The notes under the pieces are model-generated. The model was given only the letters and a program-made list of their open reading frames with translations. It was not told where the DNA came from and did no database searches. The translations under genes were made by a program, and so were the position numbers. Shown here piece by piece: positions 1-8,606 of a stretch of 20,713 nt of DNA. The stretch lies in NCBI GenBank assembly GCA_040357565.1, contig JBDODJ010000196.1. The stretch is one strand, 5' to 3'. The DNA comes from Cercozoa sp. M6MM (lineage: Eukaryota; Endomyxa: Ascetosporea). Numbering within the stretch: position 1 is the stretch's first letter; each line of letters begins with the position of its first letter.

Positions 1-191
1 TTTTTTTTTTGTCGCATTGATGCAAAGAGTTGATACCACTGAAAACCACAGATAACACCAAACAGCAGTGCACCCGCAGAAAAGGCAACTTTGTCGCTCA
101 CAGAGAGCGCCGGGTTGCTGCTTGCCGAAGCGCCCACATATTCGTGAAATGGCCGCAACTGCCGGCGGCCGAGCTGCACTAAGCGCCTCAT
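1..191 (-). CDS. Small membrane protein, N-terminal part (runs off window)
   Basis: An ATG at 191 opens a frame that stays open to base 1, giving 63 residues. The start, MRRLVQLGRRQLRPF, is arginine-rich with no acidic residues, like a mitochondrial presequence. Residues 18-34 are small and polar. A hydrophobic stretch around residues 35-54 (VAFSAGALLFGVICGFQWY) looks like one membrane helix, followed by a basic end (SMRQKK). This resembles the N-termini of small inner-membrane assembly factors of respiratory complexes, with a faint likeness to the first helix of SURF1, but I cannot name the family. The T10 tract at the window edge codes for lysines here and could instead hide a splice site. 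Role and final length are unknown. Confidence 0.55.
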   Translation of the reverse strand, partial: MRRLVQLGRRQLRPFHEYVGASASSNPALSVSDKVAFSAGALLFGVICGFQWYQLFASMRQKK

Positions 192-520
192 AAATCGTTG
201 TCTGTCCTTTTTAGGCAATGTTGAGGCTTAAGCGAGACAGAAACTCAATATAGTCCGAAAAGCCCGGAGTTGGGGTCAAAACGGACGTTTCAGTTTTCCG
301 ATTCGCTGATTCGACTTCTTCATTCTGGTACTTTTAGGTCAATCGTTCAGAGGCACAGGGTCCAGTCGACGTCGAAAACTTGAGGCACGAGTTGGAGTTT
401 TAAAGACAGTTTTATTAGTCCATGGGCCGGGCTGGGCTGATTTGTTTTAATTTTGCAGATGTGAATTTTCTACCCCGGTGGTTAATAAATTTACAAAAAA
501 ACTAACACCACATGCATATG
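192..520. other. Intergenic stretch between two minus-strand genes
   Basis: This holds the 3' flank of the ankyrin/EF-hand gene and the upstream region of the small membrane protein. No frame with convincing coding character is present on either strand. Several TTTTAG strings look like splice acceptors but lead to no supported exon. Confidence 0.5.
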
Positions 521-1721
521 TCACCGTCCTTTTTTCTTCGACTTTCCTTTCTTTGCACCCGATTTTGCCTTGCCTTTCTTGCCTTTTTTTCCTTTCTTTC
601 CAGCTTTCTTTCCAAAATGAGAGGCACAAGCGATCAAGAAGTCCTGCATCGTCAGTTTACCGTCGCCATCGGCGTCCAACTTGGCAAAGAAGCCAACAAT
701 CTCGGACCATTTTGCTGGTGGATTGAGGTTGGTTTGCGCATACATGACGCGTCTGATGTCCTCGACTGTAACGATGCCGTCTTCGTCAGCGTCGATGCAG
801 CGAAAAGCGAGTTTGAACTTGCCGAGTTCTTCCGCCGTCAGCATGGCGTTCAGTTCACTGATAAGCTGTTCTTGGTAAACTTCTGCACCTTGCTTGCAAG
901 CTTGCTTGATCTCTTCGCGACTATCCTCGGGAGCACACTCGTAGCACACCTGTCCAGCGCAGTTTTCGAGGTCTATTCGTGCACCTTGAGCAAGAAGCAG
1001 TGCAATGATGTCCATGTGCTTGCGCTGTGTCAGTTTGAGCGGTTGAAACAGACACTTTCACTCCCTGACAAAGTAATTTGCAGTTTACCTCACATGCAAG
1101 ATGCAAGCACGTGTTCTTTCGATTGTTTTGGACATTGGGGTCTGCTCCGTGAGCAATCACGTACTCTGGGAGACAAATTGAACCATGCATACCAGTACTG
1201 GCACGTACGACGTAAATTTAATTCCAGAACAGAGCAGTACCAATGACGTCTTTGTGACCATTCCAAACGCAATGAAAAGGAGAGTGTGAGCCGTTGCTGT
1301 CCCGACGATTCACATACCTACTTGTTGAAGAGTGTGTATGTTGGGACATGCAACACAACGTGAAATTACTCAAAGCGCAGGTGCACGGGAGTGCTCTCGA
1401 TCAACGTTTTCACACCCTCCAGCTACTCACGTATAATTGAATTTCTCTTACAACTCGTTACTCGTACAAATCAGCCTTTCTAAAGGTTTTGAACTTACAT
1501 CACCCGACTTACACAACTTGACTAAGCGATCCTGCGGACTCAGAACCAATTTGCTCGCGGTGCGACTCCGGGAATCACCGTCACCCTGCTGCGATATGCT
1601 CCCTTGCCGTTGCGCGATCGATTCAATAATCGACGGTCTGGAGATAACTTTGAATACCGTATCATATGCATATGAGTAGTGGAATCAATGTCATACTCAC
1701 TGAAATGTACCTCTGCGACAT
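521..1721 (-). CDS. Ankyrin-repeat / EF-hand protein with Lys-rich tail
   Basis: Five exons fit one frame (284 residues): 1721-1711, 1637-1452, 1317-1241, 1165-1089, 1024-521. The short first exon gives MSQ; a serine/arginine-rich linker follows. Then come about three ankyrin repeats, shown by VNRRDSNG, NGHKDVIEYVIAHGADPN, NTCLHLACERKHMDIIALL and GARIDLEN. Two EF-hand loops near residues 200-250 (DADEDGIVTVED and DADGDGKLTMQD) have all calcium-binding positions, with Asp at position 12. The last ~35 residues are almost only K, G, S and A. Known of the families: ankyrins bind proteins and EF-hands sense calcium; the tail could bind membranes, tubulin or nucleic acid (inference). The exon 2/3 junction is the weak point: donors at 1498 (GTAAGT) and 1451 (GTAAGA) compete, and I chose 1451 because it keeps the ankyrin frame. 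Shares a ~310 bp divergent upstream region with the gene at 2032. Confidence 0.8.
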
Positions 1722-2031
1722 GTAAATTTATTCTGTGAAAGCTGCCGAGAAGTCGAACTGAAAAACCAGGTTTTTGAAACAGAGACTCACTGGATGCTAA
1801 TCCTGCTCGCAACTAACTGCGCGAAGCCAAAACCAGACTGTCGCACCACGAGCGTCTTGTACAAGCGAAGCTTTGGAGATCGGACGCTAAGCTTAAGTTC
1901 AGTTCCGCGCGGAATCCGCCAAAAACAAAAATAGTGTCGAGCTCAACCCTCTGTTTGGGAGTTTAACGCTGCAGGTATTGCTTAGGACAGACGCAGACAC
2001 AACCAGTTCAGTTTTGAGTTAACTGGACGGC
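1722..2031. promoter_or_regulatory. Probable bidirectional promoter region
   Basis: A 310 bp gap separates two divergent start codons (1721 minus, 2032 plus). It must hold upstream sequence for both genes. I recognise no TATA box or named element, so this rests on position only. Confidence 0.35.
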
Positions 2032-3507
2032 ATGACACTGCAGCTCATGCCTGCGAGGTGCGTTTCGTGCGACCCTGACCTGACTTGTCAGCGTTGATGA
2101 TTCGTCACGGTGTGATTGTTTTAGTGGTTTTGGGGACCTCAGCGCTGTCAAATCCGTGCTCGCATCAAGTCGAGCATCGTCGAGGCAGTCGCACGGTGAA
2201 GTGGATCGACTCATCATCACTCACAGCAGCAGCGGAAGCGATCTTGACTCAAAAGCAGCAGAAGCACAGCGGAGCGATTTCCGTCCTTCCTCAGTTCCAG
2301 TTCAGCATCAGCAGCATGCAAATTCGAGTTCGGCACTGAGAGCAAGAACTCAAAGCGGCGAGAATGACGCTTCTTCTATCTCAAGTAACTCCTTGCGCGA
2401 TCGAGTGCGTGCGATTCGCAATTACGTCAACAGCATCCAAGATATCGGCATCACAGATGAGTTTGGTGGTGAATTCAGCGATCCGGGCGATGTTTCGCTC
2501 GATCGCTCGTCATTTCGCAGTTTGCAGCAAGCCTCAAGCTCCTTTGATGCATCGATACCTTCGCTCGACTTCGACCCTCTCACGCAAGACCTCGATCTGT
2601 CAGGAAGCGAGCACGTTGTGTTTGAGCATGAATTAGGTGACAACAGTAGCAGCAGTTTCGGAACGCCAAGTTTCCACTTGCAACAGACTGTCGAAGAAAT
2701 GGAGCAACAGATGCAATTGAGCCAAGTTGACAACAGTGGGCTAACTGGTGCCTCCTCGGCCAGTATCGATGCGTTGCTCAACTGCTTCGACCCTGCGACA
2801 GGAATCGTGTGCAATCGTCTTTCACCGATCGATGAAACAAATGACACGTTTTCCACCGAAACCGAGTCGAAGAAAAGTTCCACTCAGACTCCAGTTGCTT
2901 CTGTTGCTTCTGTTTCACAGTCGGCGCAAACTGACGCACCAAAGTGCAAGGAAGTCTGTTTTGCCAACGCGACTGCACAAACGCAACTGCAAGGCAGGAG
3001 GGCACAACGCGCCGTCGAGCTCGCCAGTGTTGAGCACGTCAGTGCGAGCGTGAGCGCCACACCTTCTCTCATCTCAATAGGAACACAATCGGACGATCCC
3101 GAAGTGCAAGCACAAGAGTGCAACGTTGAGACCAGTGAATTCGCTTGCCAGGCGCAATTTGAAGCTGCCACGTCGAGCAGTTCTGCCCAAACTGACGCCG
3201 AACCAGGTTTGTTAAACCGACTCAACTGAAGCCAGCTTTTATGGACATGTCCCGGTATTTGAACCATGTGTTCTTAGTGAAAGAGGTCGAGGTTTTCTCT
3301 CGAGAGACACAAACGCTGGCTGAAAGCGAGCTTTTTGTTGCAGTTCCACAAACTGTTGACGATTGGGCGGGTCTTTTGCATCAACTCGCCGACGCTTCTG
3401 TTCGTTTCTCCGATGACCGCATTTTGCAACTCCTCATTGCAAGAACGTGCTTTTTGCGCTCGTTATCTACTGATGCTTGCGACCGAACGCCCCAAGGCTC
3501 AACTTGA
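2032..3507 (+). CDS. Disordered Ser-rich protein with TQT-like motif array
   Basis: Three exons fit one frame of 445 residues: 2032-2057, 2125-3206, 3278-3507. The ATG at 2032 follows an in-frame TAA at 2020. The first intron (2058-2124) joins MTLQLMPAS to GFGDLSAVKS; the second (3207-3277) removes a TGA. Most of the protein is serine-rich, acidic and low in hydrophobics, so likely disordered; a possible helix (QQTVEEMEQQMQ) lies near residue 190. The C-terminal third carries repeated T/A-Q-T peptides: KSSTQTPV, QSAQTDAP, ATAQTQLQ, SIGTQSDD, SSAQTDAE, RETQTLAE, 15 to 50 residues apart. This is the form of the peptide bound by dynein light chain LC8 (consensus around TQT), so a multivalent LC8 partner or scaffold is likely (inference). 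The C-terminus (QTVDDWAGLLHQLADASVRF) looks folded or helical. No other domain recognised. Confidence 0.75.
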
Positions 3508-3541
3508 TAATCACCCCATTAAAAATTAAACTAAATTTAAG

Positions 3542-4431
3542 TTACTGTCTGGGTTCAGCATGTAAGCCGTCCGGCCCGATCCGTCCGCTGGGAACCTTGC
3601 CAACACTGACTGAGAAGTGCCGGATACGACTCAAACGAACGCAGGGCTGATGATCGACAGTAACTTTACTTGGAGTCCTCAAATAACCGTGTGCTAAGAC
3701 GTGAATCCGAATCGTCACGCCGAAAAGTGCACGCCGAAATTGACTCACTGGCAGTTTTGGAAAGTCGAGTGCGATATGATGAGCTAACTGTAGATGCAAC
3801 GGTCTTAACATGCTACAAAGCGTGCTAGTGCTATGCCTTTTGGGACTCCGCCATGCAGTGCACGCAAGCAGCTCGAGTGATGAGGGAGCCACAGAAAGCA
3901 GCATTCAACCTGTCACGGTAAACAACCCTACGTACTGTTTGGGGTGCTTTCGAAATTTTGTGGCAGTGACTCGTCTTTTGAATGTAGTTGCAATGCGTCG
4001 CGCAATCGTCAGACTGGAAGAGTAACCTCATCTTCTTTGGCTCTGCCGTTTCTGTTGCCTTTTGGAACGTCGGCTTGGTACCTTGAAACTGCACGGTAAT
4101 TTCAAACAGCTGACTGAGAGATGAGACTTTTTCTGCTAACAGTTAAACGGCTGGGTAAACAAAGACAGTGCGTACGTGCAAGCAGCGCACACATTCTCCT
4201 GGGGCGGAGCTGTAAGCTGCTTTCGGTTGCCAGTTTTAAGTTGACATCATCATAGTTGAAAACGAAACCTGCCTCTGCCTGTGTGTCAGTTTGCACCGTG
4301 GGGAGCTGAACTCGTTTCATCACGCTTCAACAAACGACCGGTACCATACTTGAAGCAAATTTTGGTGTTTGTGTTGCTTAAAGCGAAAGGTTGTTGCGAA
4401 ACTCAGTCATATCTGGGTGCTGGGTGGCCAT
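3542..4431 (-). CDS. Unknown basic protein, multi-exon
   Basis: A six-exon model keeps phase throughout and gives 176 residues: 4431-4403, 4324-4191, 4135-4027, 3974-3932, 3812-3749, 3693-3542. The ATG sits in ACCATGG (MATQHPDM). Exon 2 reads PTVQTDTQAEAGFVFNYDDV; exon 3 holds SQLFEITVQFQGTKPTF, beta-like; then a basic part (RRVTATKFRKHPKQY), a Ser/Arg stretch and an end in GRIGPDGLHAEPRQ. No domain is recognised. It carries one VQTD peptide like those in the gene at 2032, with which it is convergent over 34 bp. Weak points: the 119 nt intron 3813-3931 may hide an extra exon, and a 60 nt in-frame segment near 3606-3670 could be spliced. The opposite strand also has open frames, so this is a moderate-confidence gene of unknown function. 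Confidence 0.45.
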
Positions 4432-4726
4432 GGTTCGGCATCTTTCTGACTCGCAGACACTACGTTCTGCAGTTCATGCCCACGACGTATCTTTGCTCCC
4501 CCAGCAGCGTCTATGATTACTAAGTGTCATTGGTGTTGTTCAGTCACTCGCCTTGGCACATAAACGCCGATGTCGAAACGGACAGTGACGTGCTATGGTA
4601 CGAAAATGGCGGCAGGTGCAGCCAGTGTACTGGACGAACGAAACCGGTTCCTCTGTTCTTCTTCTGGATCTCAGTACCCCCAGTATTCGTTGTTGTGTTG
4701 TATAGATCAAGAAGTCACAACTTTCC
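4432..4726. promoter_or_regulatory. Divergent upstream region
   Basis: This gap lies between the minus gene starting at 4431 and the plus gene starting at 4727. Frames on both strands are open and read like protein in parts (for example DVETDSDVLWYENGG on plus near 4570), so an extra 5' exon of either gene is possible. I could not join any in phase to the exon at 4788. Confidence 0.3.
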
Positions 4727-5345
4727 ATGGCAGAAAAGTAAACTGAATTGCAGTTAGGCTGAAACTGAGTTGACCGGTATGTGTTAGGTATAATTCCGAC
4801 AATATCTTGCGACTGTGTCCGGAGTATTTGAGTCACACCGAGTACCGCGATCAGTGGGGCAACTGTAAGTTCAGTTTGTAATCATCTTTCGTGACCTTAG
4901 ACCTTTTGTGTTCTTTAGATCTGGTTCAGTTCGGAAGAGGCTCGACTTCGGTGTACTCAATGACTTGTGCTCTCGGGGACGAACTCTTGGTGCGCACGAC
5001 TGGACAGCTGCCTGGTACAGTGTTGGTCTCTGTGTACACTGTCCACTGTACTCATTGCGCCGCAGGAGCGAGTTGGAACGCCGGTGCTCGGCACGAGTGG
5101 TGGCAGATCTTCCTCGATCACATCACCGACAACAGCAGGCAATGCGAGGAAGCACTCAAGAAGAAAGAGGACGATACTGCGGGTGTCAAAACAACTCTAA
5201 GTTATCAGTATGACAATAATGAAAGAAGCTCCTTATTGTAGCACAAGCAACCGGGAATGGCAAAGGAGACGACAGTGCTGTCGCCACGGCAAAAGTTCAC
5301 AACCCGATCACTATCAATATCGGTGCCGACGGTTTTCGGTATTAG
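4727..5345 (+). CDS. Small unknown hydrophilic protein
   Basis: Five exons fit one frame of 134 residues: 4727-4737, 4788-4864, 4919-5014, 5066-5182, 5242-5345. The ATG at 4727 (in CCATGG) follows an in-frame TAG at 4703. The protein starts MAEKYNSDNILRLCPEYL, continues HTEYRDQWGNYLVQFGRG, then GDELLVRTTGQLPG, ARHEWWQIFLDHITDN and a lysine-rich helix (EEALKKKEDD), and ends PITINIGADGFRY. No signal peptide or membrane helix is seen. The strongly alternating hydrophobic and charged pattern argues for a folded cytosolic protein, but I do not recognise the family. The 51 nt intron 5015-5065 is a multiple of three and could be retained. The stop lies 30 bp before the next start, and a 48 nt intron (5310s to 5370) could instead fuse the two genes. 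Confidence 0.6.
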
Positions 5346-5375
5346 TACTTTTGTACTCATACTGTGCTAGTTTGT

Positions 5376-6014
5376 ATGCTATCAGTACGCAGAAAGGCGA
5401 GTCGTAAACAAGCGACACACTCCGACATCGATGACGATGCCGAAGAAAACGAAGCCGAGGAATCCTACGAAGAGGAAGATGAAGAACATGATGGAGAGAA
5501 AGTGCCCTTGCGACGACAGGCAAGACGTGCCATGCTACGAGCTTCGCGCAACGAAATACGCCAACAACGGTTGCTTTCAAGTTTCAAAGCAGAGGTCAAT
5601 CATTCATAAACTTACTGTTGCTGACTCATTTTAGGCACGAGGTTTCGAGAGCTAGACGAAGTGCGCATAAACGCCGTCATCGCAGGAAGCAAGAAACGCA
5701 CACAGGTGCCAACGCGATGCGCCAAGTCACACAGGCTTTGATGCAAACTCGGCAGGACGACTACCTGGTAAATAATCAATCGTACAGCTCCTTCGTACTA
5801 CGACACACAACTGGAACAATGTGTGTAAATTTAGGTGGATCCTGTGCAACCAAGTCCCCGAGAAGTCGCGCTGCAGCGAACACAATCGAAGCACCGACAG
5901 AAAAGACGACAAACACCGCGTCCTGCCGCGCCTGGACCCGCTCCACTCCCAACACCATCACGCGACCTGCCTGCTGCTTCCGACTTCCTCGTTGATTCGC
6001 AGCTGCCTGTTTAG
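5376..6014 (+). CDS. Acidic/basic low-complexity protein, probably nuclear
   Basis: Model of 168 residues: 5376-5569, 5635-5767, 5835-6014. The N-terminus is basic (MLSVRRKASRKQ), followed by an acidic block (residues 18-46, mostly D and E), then long basic helices rich in R, K and Q (RRQARRAMLRASRNEIRQQ; HKRRHRRKQ), and a proline-rich end (RPAAPGPAPLPTP) closing with SDFLVDSQLPV. Such charge blocks are typical of nuclear, chromatin or nucleolar proteins; no named domain. Intron 5768-5834 is secure. The first intron is less so: the donor chosen at 5570 (GTTGCT) keeps phase with the next exon, but a donor at 5585 gives a different reading (RFRELDEVRINAVIAGSKK). It may be the 3' part of the preceding gene. 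Confidence 0.5.
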
Positions 6015-6148
6015 CGGCTTCTGTTGTAGACGCTGGATCCTAGTCGTTTGGTGTTTCATCAAAATTGAAACATGGAACACAGGAAACGGGCAATGGTCTT
6101 CTTCGAGACTTGCAGTTTAAACCTTTAGACGTGTCCATCTGCTGTGAG

Positions 6149-8344
6149 ATGCATCTTACAAGCGATCAAGCGGGTCATTTAGCAAGTTTGGGAGCCGAGA
6201 GCGAGTCGAGGCGATCCTGTGCGCGAAGACAGCTTGCGTCAGAACTCGCGTTTCGATTGCGGTTGCAGGCTGCGCGAGACCTGCTGACGGAGCACGACAC
6301 AGTGTTTGATGAATTGACTTCTTTGTTACCGTGTCTCATGGTTGTGCTCATTGCAGAGGTGAGGCATATCCAAAAAAGCGTTTGACTTTTTGTCCCATCG
6401 CCTTTTTGATCAGGATGCGGAGAGTGCAGTCGACTGCGAAAGGTCCTTGTTCGCATTGAAAGAGAAAACTTATGGGATTTCACACAAACTCATTCGTCTT
6501 GCTGAAAGTAAATCCAGTTTTTTTTTTTAAATCCAAAACCTTCGGCTGGATTGTATATTTATGACTGCAGATGGAGAGTCACGAGCGAATCTCGATGTCT
6601 CGGTTGTCTGCGCAATGTCGACTGTGTTCCTGGCTTTGATACAGCTGAGAAGAGGGCAATACTTTCGTGCGGCTTCGAAACTACGTTGTACTTTATTTTT
6701 GTACGCTATAGGTTCTATTGAACTAATCCTCGTCAGTGGAATGTTTGTGTGACAGCTGCGTGGTTGCTGGCCTCCAAGATCGAACAGTTGCTTGTGCGAA
6801 ATCGAGCCGAAGTGGTCGAAACAAAGAACGAGCTCCTTGTGCTACTCGGTGGCTTTCGTTTCTTCTGCTCTCTTGTTCCTCGTAAGTTCGGCTGGCTGCT
6901 GAAACTCCTGGCGCGAATCAGCATCCAAGAAGGACACTACGGTCAAGCGCAACTTGCGCGTGCACAACGATCTCCTCTTGCGCGTTTGCTCACGTTCTGG
7001 CGTGTTGCCAACTTCCAAGAGGATGGTACTATATTTGAGTTTTCTTCAGTCTCCAATATGTGTTCCATTATTTCTTGCAGAAGAAACAGCGCAAGTGCTG
7101 CTGGAAGAGTGGAGACCCTTCTTTGACCTAAGTCCACTTATGAGTCAATTCGTTTTTGACGAAGTCAAAGAGATTGACGAAGAAAACAACGAGGGTCCTC
7201 TGTTGATGTATTTGCATGGCTATTGCTTGCGCAATGCTGGCAAAGTCGATGCTGCCAAGTCGTGCTTTCGCGAAGCTTTCACAAGGACAGCGGAACTGCC
7301 GATGATGCAGCTCATGTGTCAATACGAAATGGCTCATTGCGATTTGTTGCTCGGTGAATTTGAGTCTGCAGCTCATGGACTTGCCGAGTTTCTGGCCGAA
7401 TTCAATCGTCCCTCGTTTCGTGCTTTCGCTCAGTACCAACTGGGCCAGTGTTTGGCTCTGCTCAATCGACAAAACGAGGCGAAAGCTGCAATGTCCGCGG
7501 TCCAGGATCTCGTGCGACCACACTTCTCTTTCGATGAAGGTACGAAACAAAAACTGCCGCTAACATGAACAGTAGTTAAGTTAAAGCTGTGTCTACAGCT
7601 GCGGCAGTGATGGCGGAAGATTACGTGAGAAACACGTATTCTGCAGCTCGACTCTGCTTGCTTCGCTTTTCTCTTGCAGGTACTGCAATCTCTTTCTGTA
7701 TATCTACAGAAGGATTTCAGATTGAAAGCTGGGCATTCTAGTCGAGGCCCGAAGTATTCAAAGAGCGCTCGTTGAAGAAGCAGTGTTGGAAAGTGTATGC
7801 AAAGAAGCCGGTGAATTCGATGAGTTCGATGCAAAGTTCGCCGAATATTTGCGCTGCGAGTTGAAACTGATGCAAACCGATGGATTGGAAGCATCCAGAG
7901 TCACTCCGGAGGCAAGTGCTGCACTCGAGTTGCTGGACCTGCTTTCTGTTGCCACGATGAAACGTCACTCTCATGTTCCGGTACAGTTGCTTAGCTTGGT
8001 ATTTCTAGAATGTAGTAATGTATTTCAAGTGTACTGTAGAAACTTGCTCGTCTCAGACACGCAGAGTTTTACTTGCAGCACTCGATTCCACTGAGCGAGT
8101 CGATTCGGAAACGACTTCGACAACTGGTACAGTTCACGGGGCTTATTTCTTGTTGTCCTACGATGTATGTGTTGTGTACTCAACGTAGATACACCGAGAT
8201 GAAGGACCGTTCGGCAAGTCTCTTGCACGCAAAGCGAAACTGTTACTGCAACGAGATGAACAAAGAGCCGCAACACAAAACGCCGATGTGTCGTTGCTCG
8301 TGCTCGATGATGACGCCCTCCGGGAACGCGCGCTTTTCTATTAG
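6149..8344 (+). CDS. TTC39/Iml2-like TPR protein
   Basis: A model of nine exons gives 543 residues: 6149-6358, 6414-6507, 6571-6687, 6756-7025, 7081-7539, 7599-7624, 7729-7980, 8079-8126, 8189-8344. The order fits the TTC39 (Iml2) family: N-terminal helices, a GGFRFFCSLVPRKFGWLLKL segment matching the family's LLP..v..LL block, then TPR-like helical pairs (LHGYCLRNAGKVDAAKSCF, FAQYQLGQCLALLNRQNEAK). Usual family length is 550-600. Family members are linked to lipid, lipoprotein or inclusion-body handling in animals and yeast; substrate here unknown. The region 7625-7790 is unresolved: an intron 7625-7679 followed by an exon ending at a TGA near 7775 would end the protein early, whereas an intron 7625-7728 keeps the frame into the well-supported exon 7729-7980. 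The start is the first in-frame ATG; a further 5' exon is possible. Confidence 0.72.
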
Positions 8345-8606
8345 CTTGTAGGACCCAGCGGGGTTCTGGTTGACGTGCTGTCAGCTTCAATCATTTAGTT
8401 CTGAGCACTGCAAGGTTTTGAGAATAATTCTTTGAGATTTTTTGAGTTTAATTCTCGTTGTCAGTAGATTAGTGAAGCGAGCAGCGTCGCGGCGTGCTTG
8501 CAGTGCATAGTGAGTGCAGTAAGGCCCGTAGGTCCGATTGGGCACGTGCGTGCCGAGTTCACAATCCTGGGAGCGAAACTCGAGCTTTTTGCAAAAGCCA
8601 GTCGCC

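Noticed and set aside
338-403. Possible plus-strand terminal exon after a TTTTAG acceptor
   Set aside because: It reads plausibly for 21 residues, but no upstream exon joins in phase and the minus strand has a better gene just beyond it.
512-1246. Long plus-strand frame of about 240 residues
   Set aside because: It is antisense to the ankyrin/EF-hand gene, whose minus-strand exons match known domains; the plus frame shows no domain.
3810-4025. Plus-strand 71-residue frame with a signal-peptide-like start
   Set aside because: It overlaps a phase-consistent six-exon minus-strand model. I prefer the minus gene, though the case is not closed.
4281-4757. Plus-strand frames reading like protein (WHINADVETDSDVLWYENGG)
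   Set aside because: No splice path in phase connects them to the exon at 4788, and in-frame stops precede the chosen ATG at 4727.
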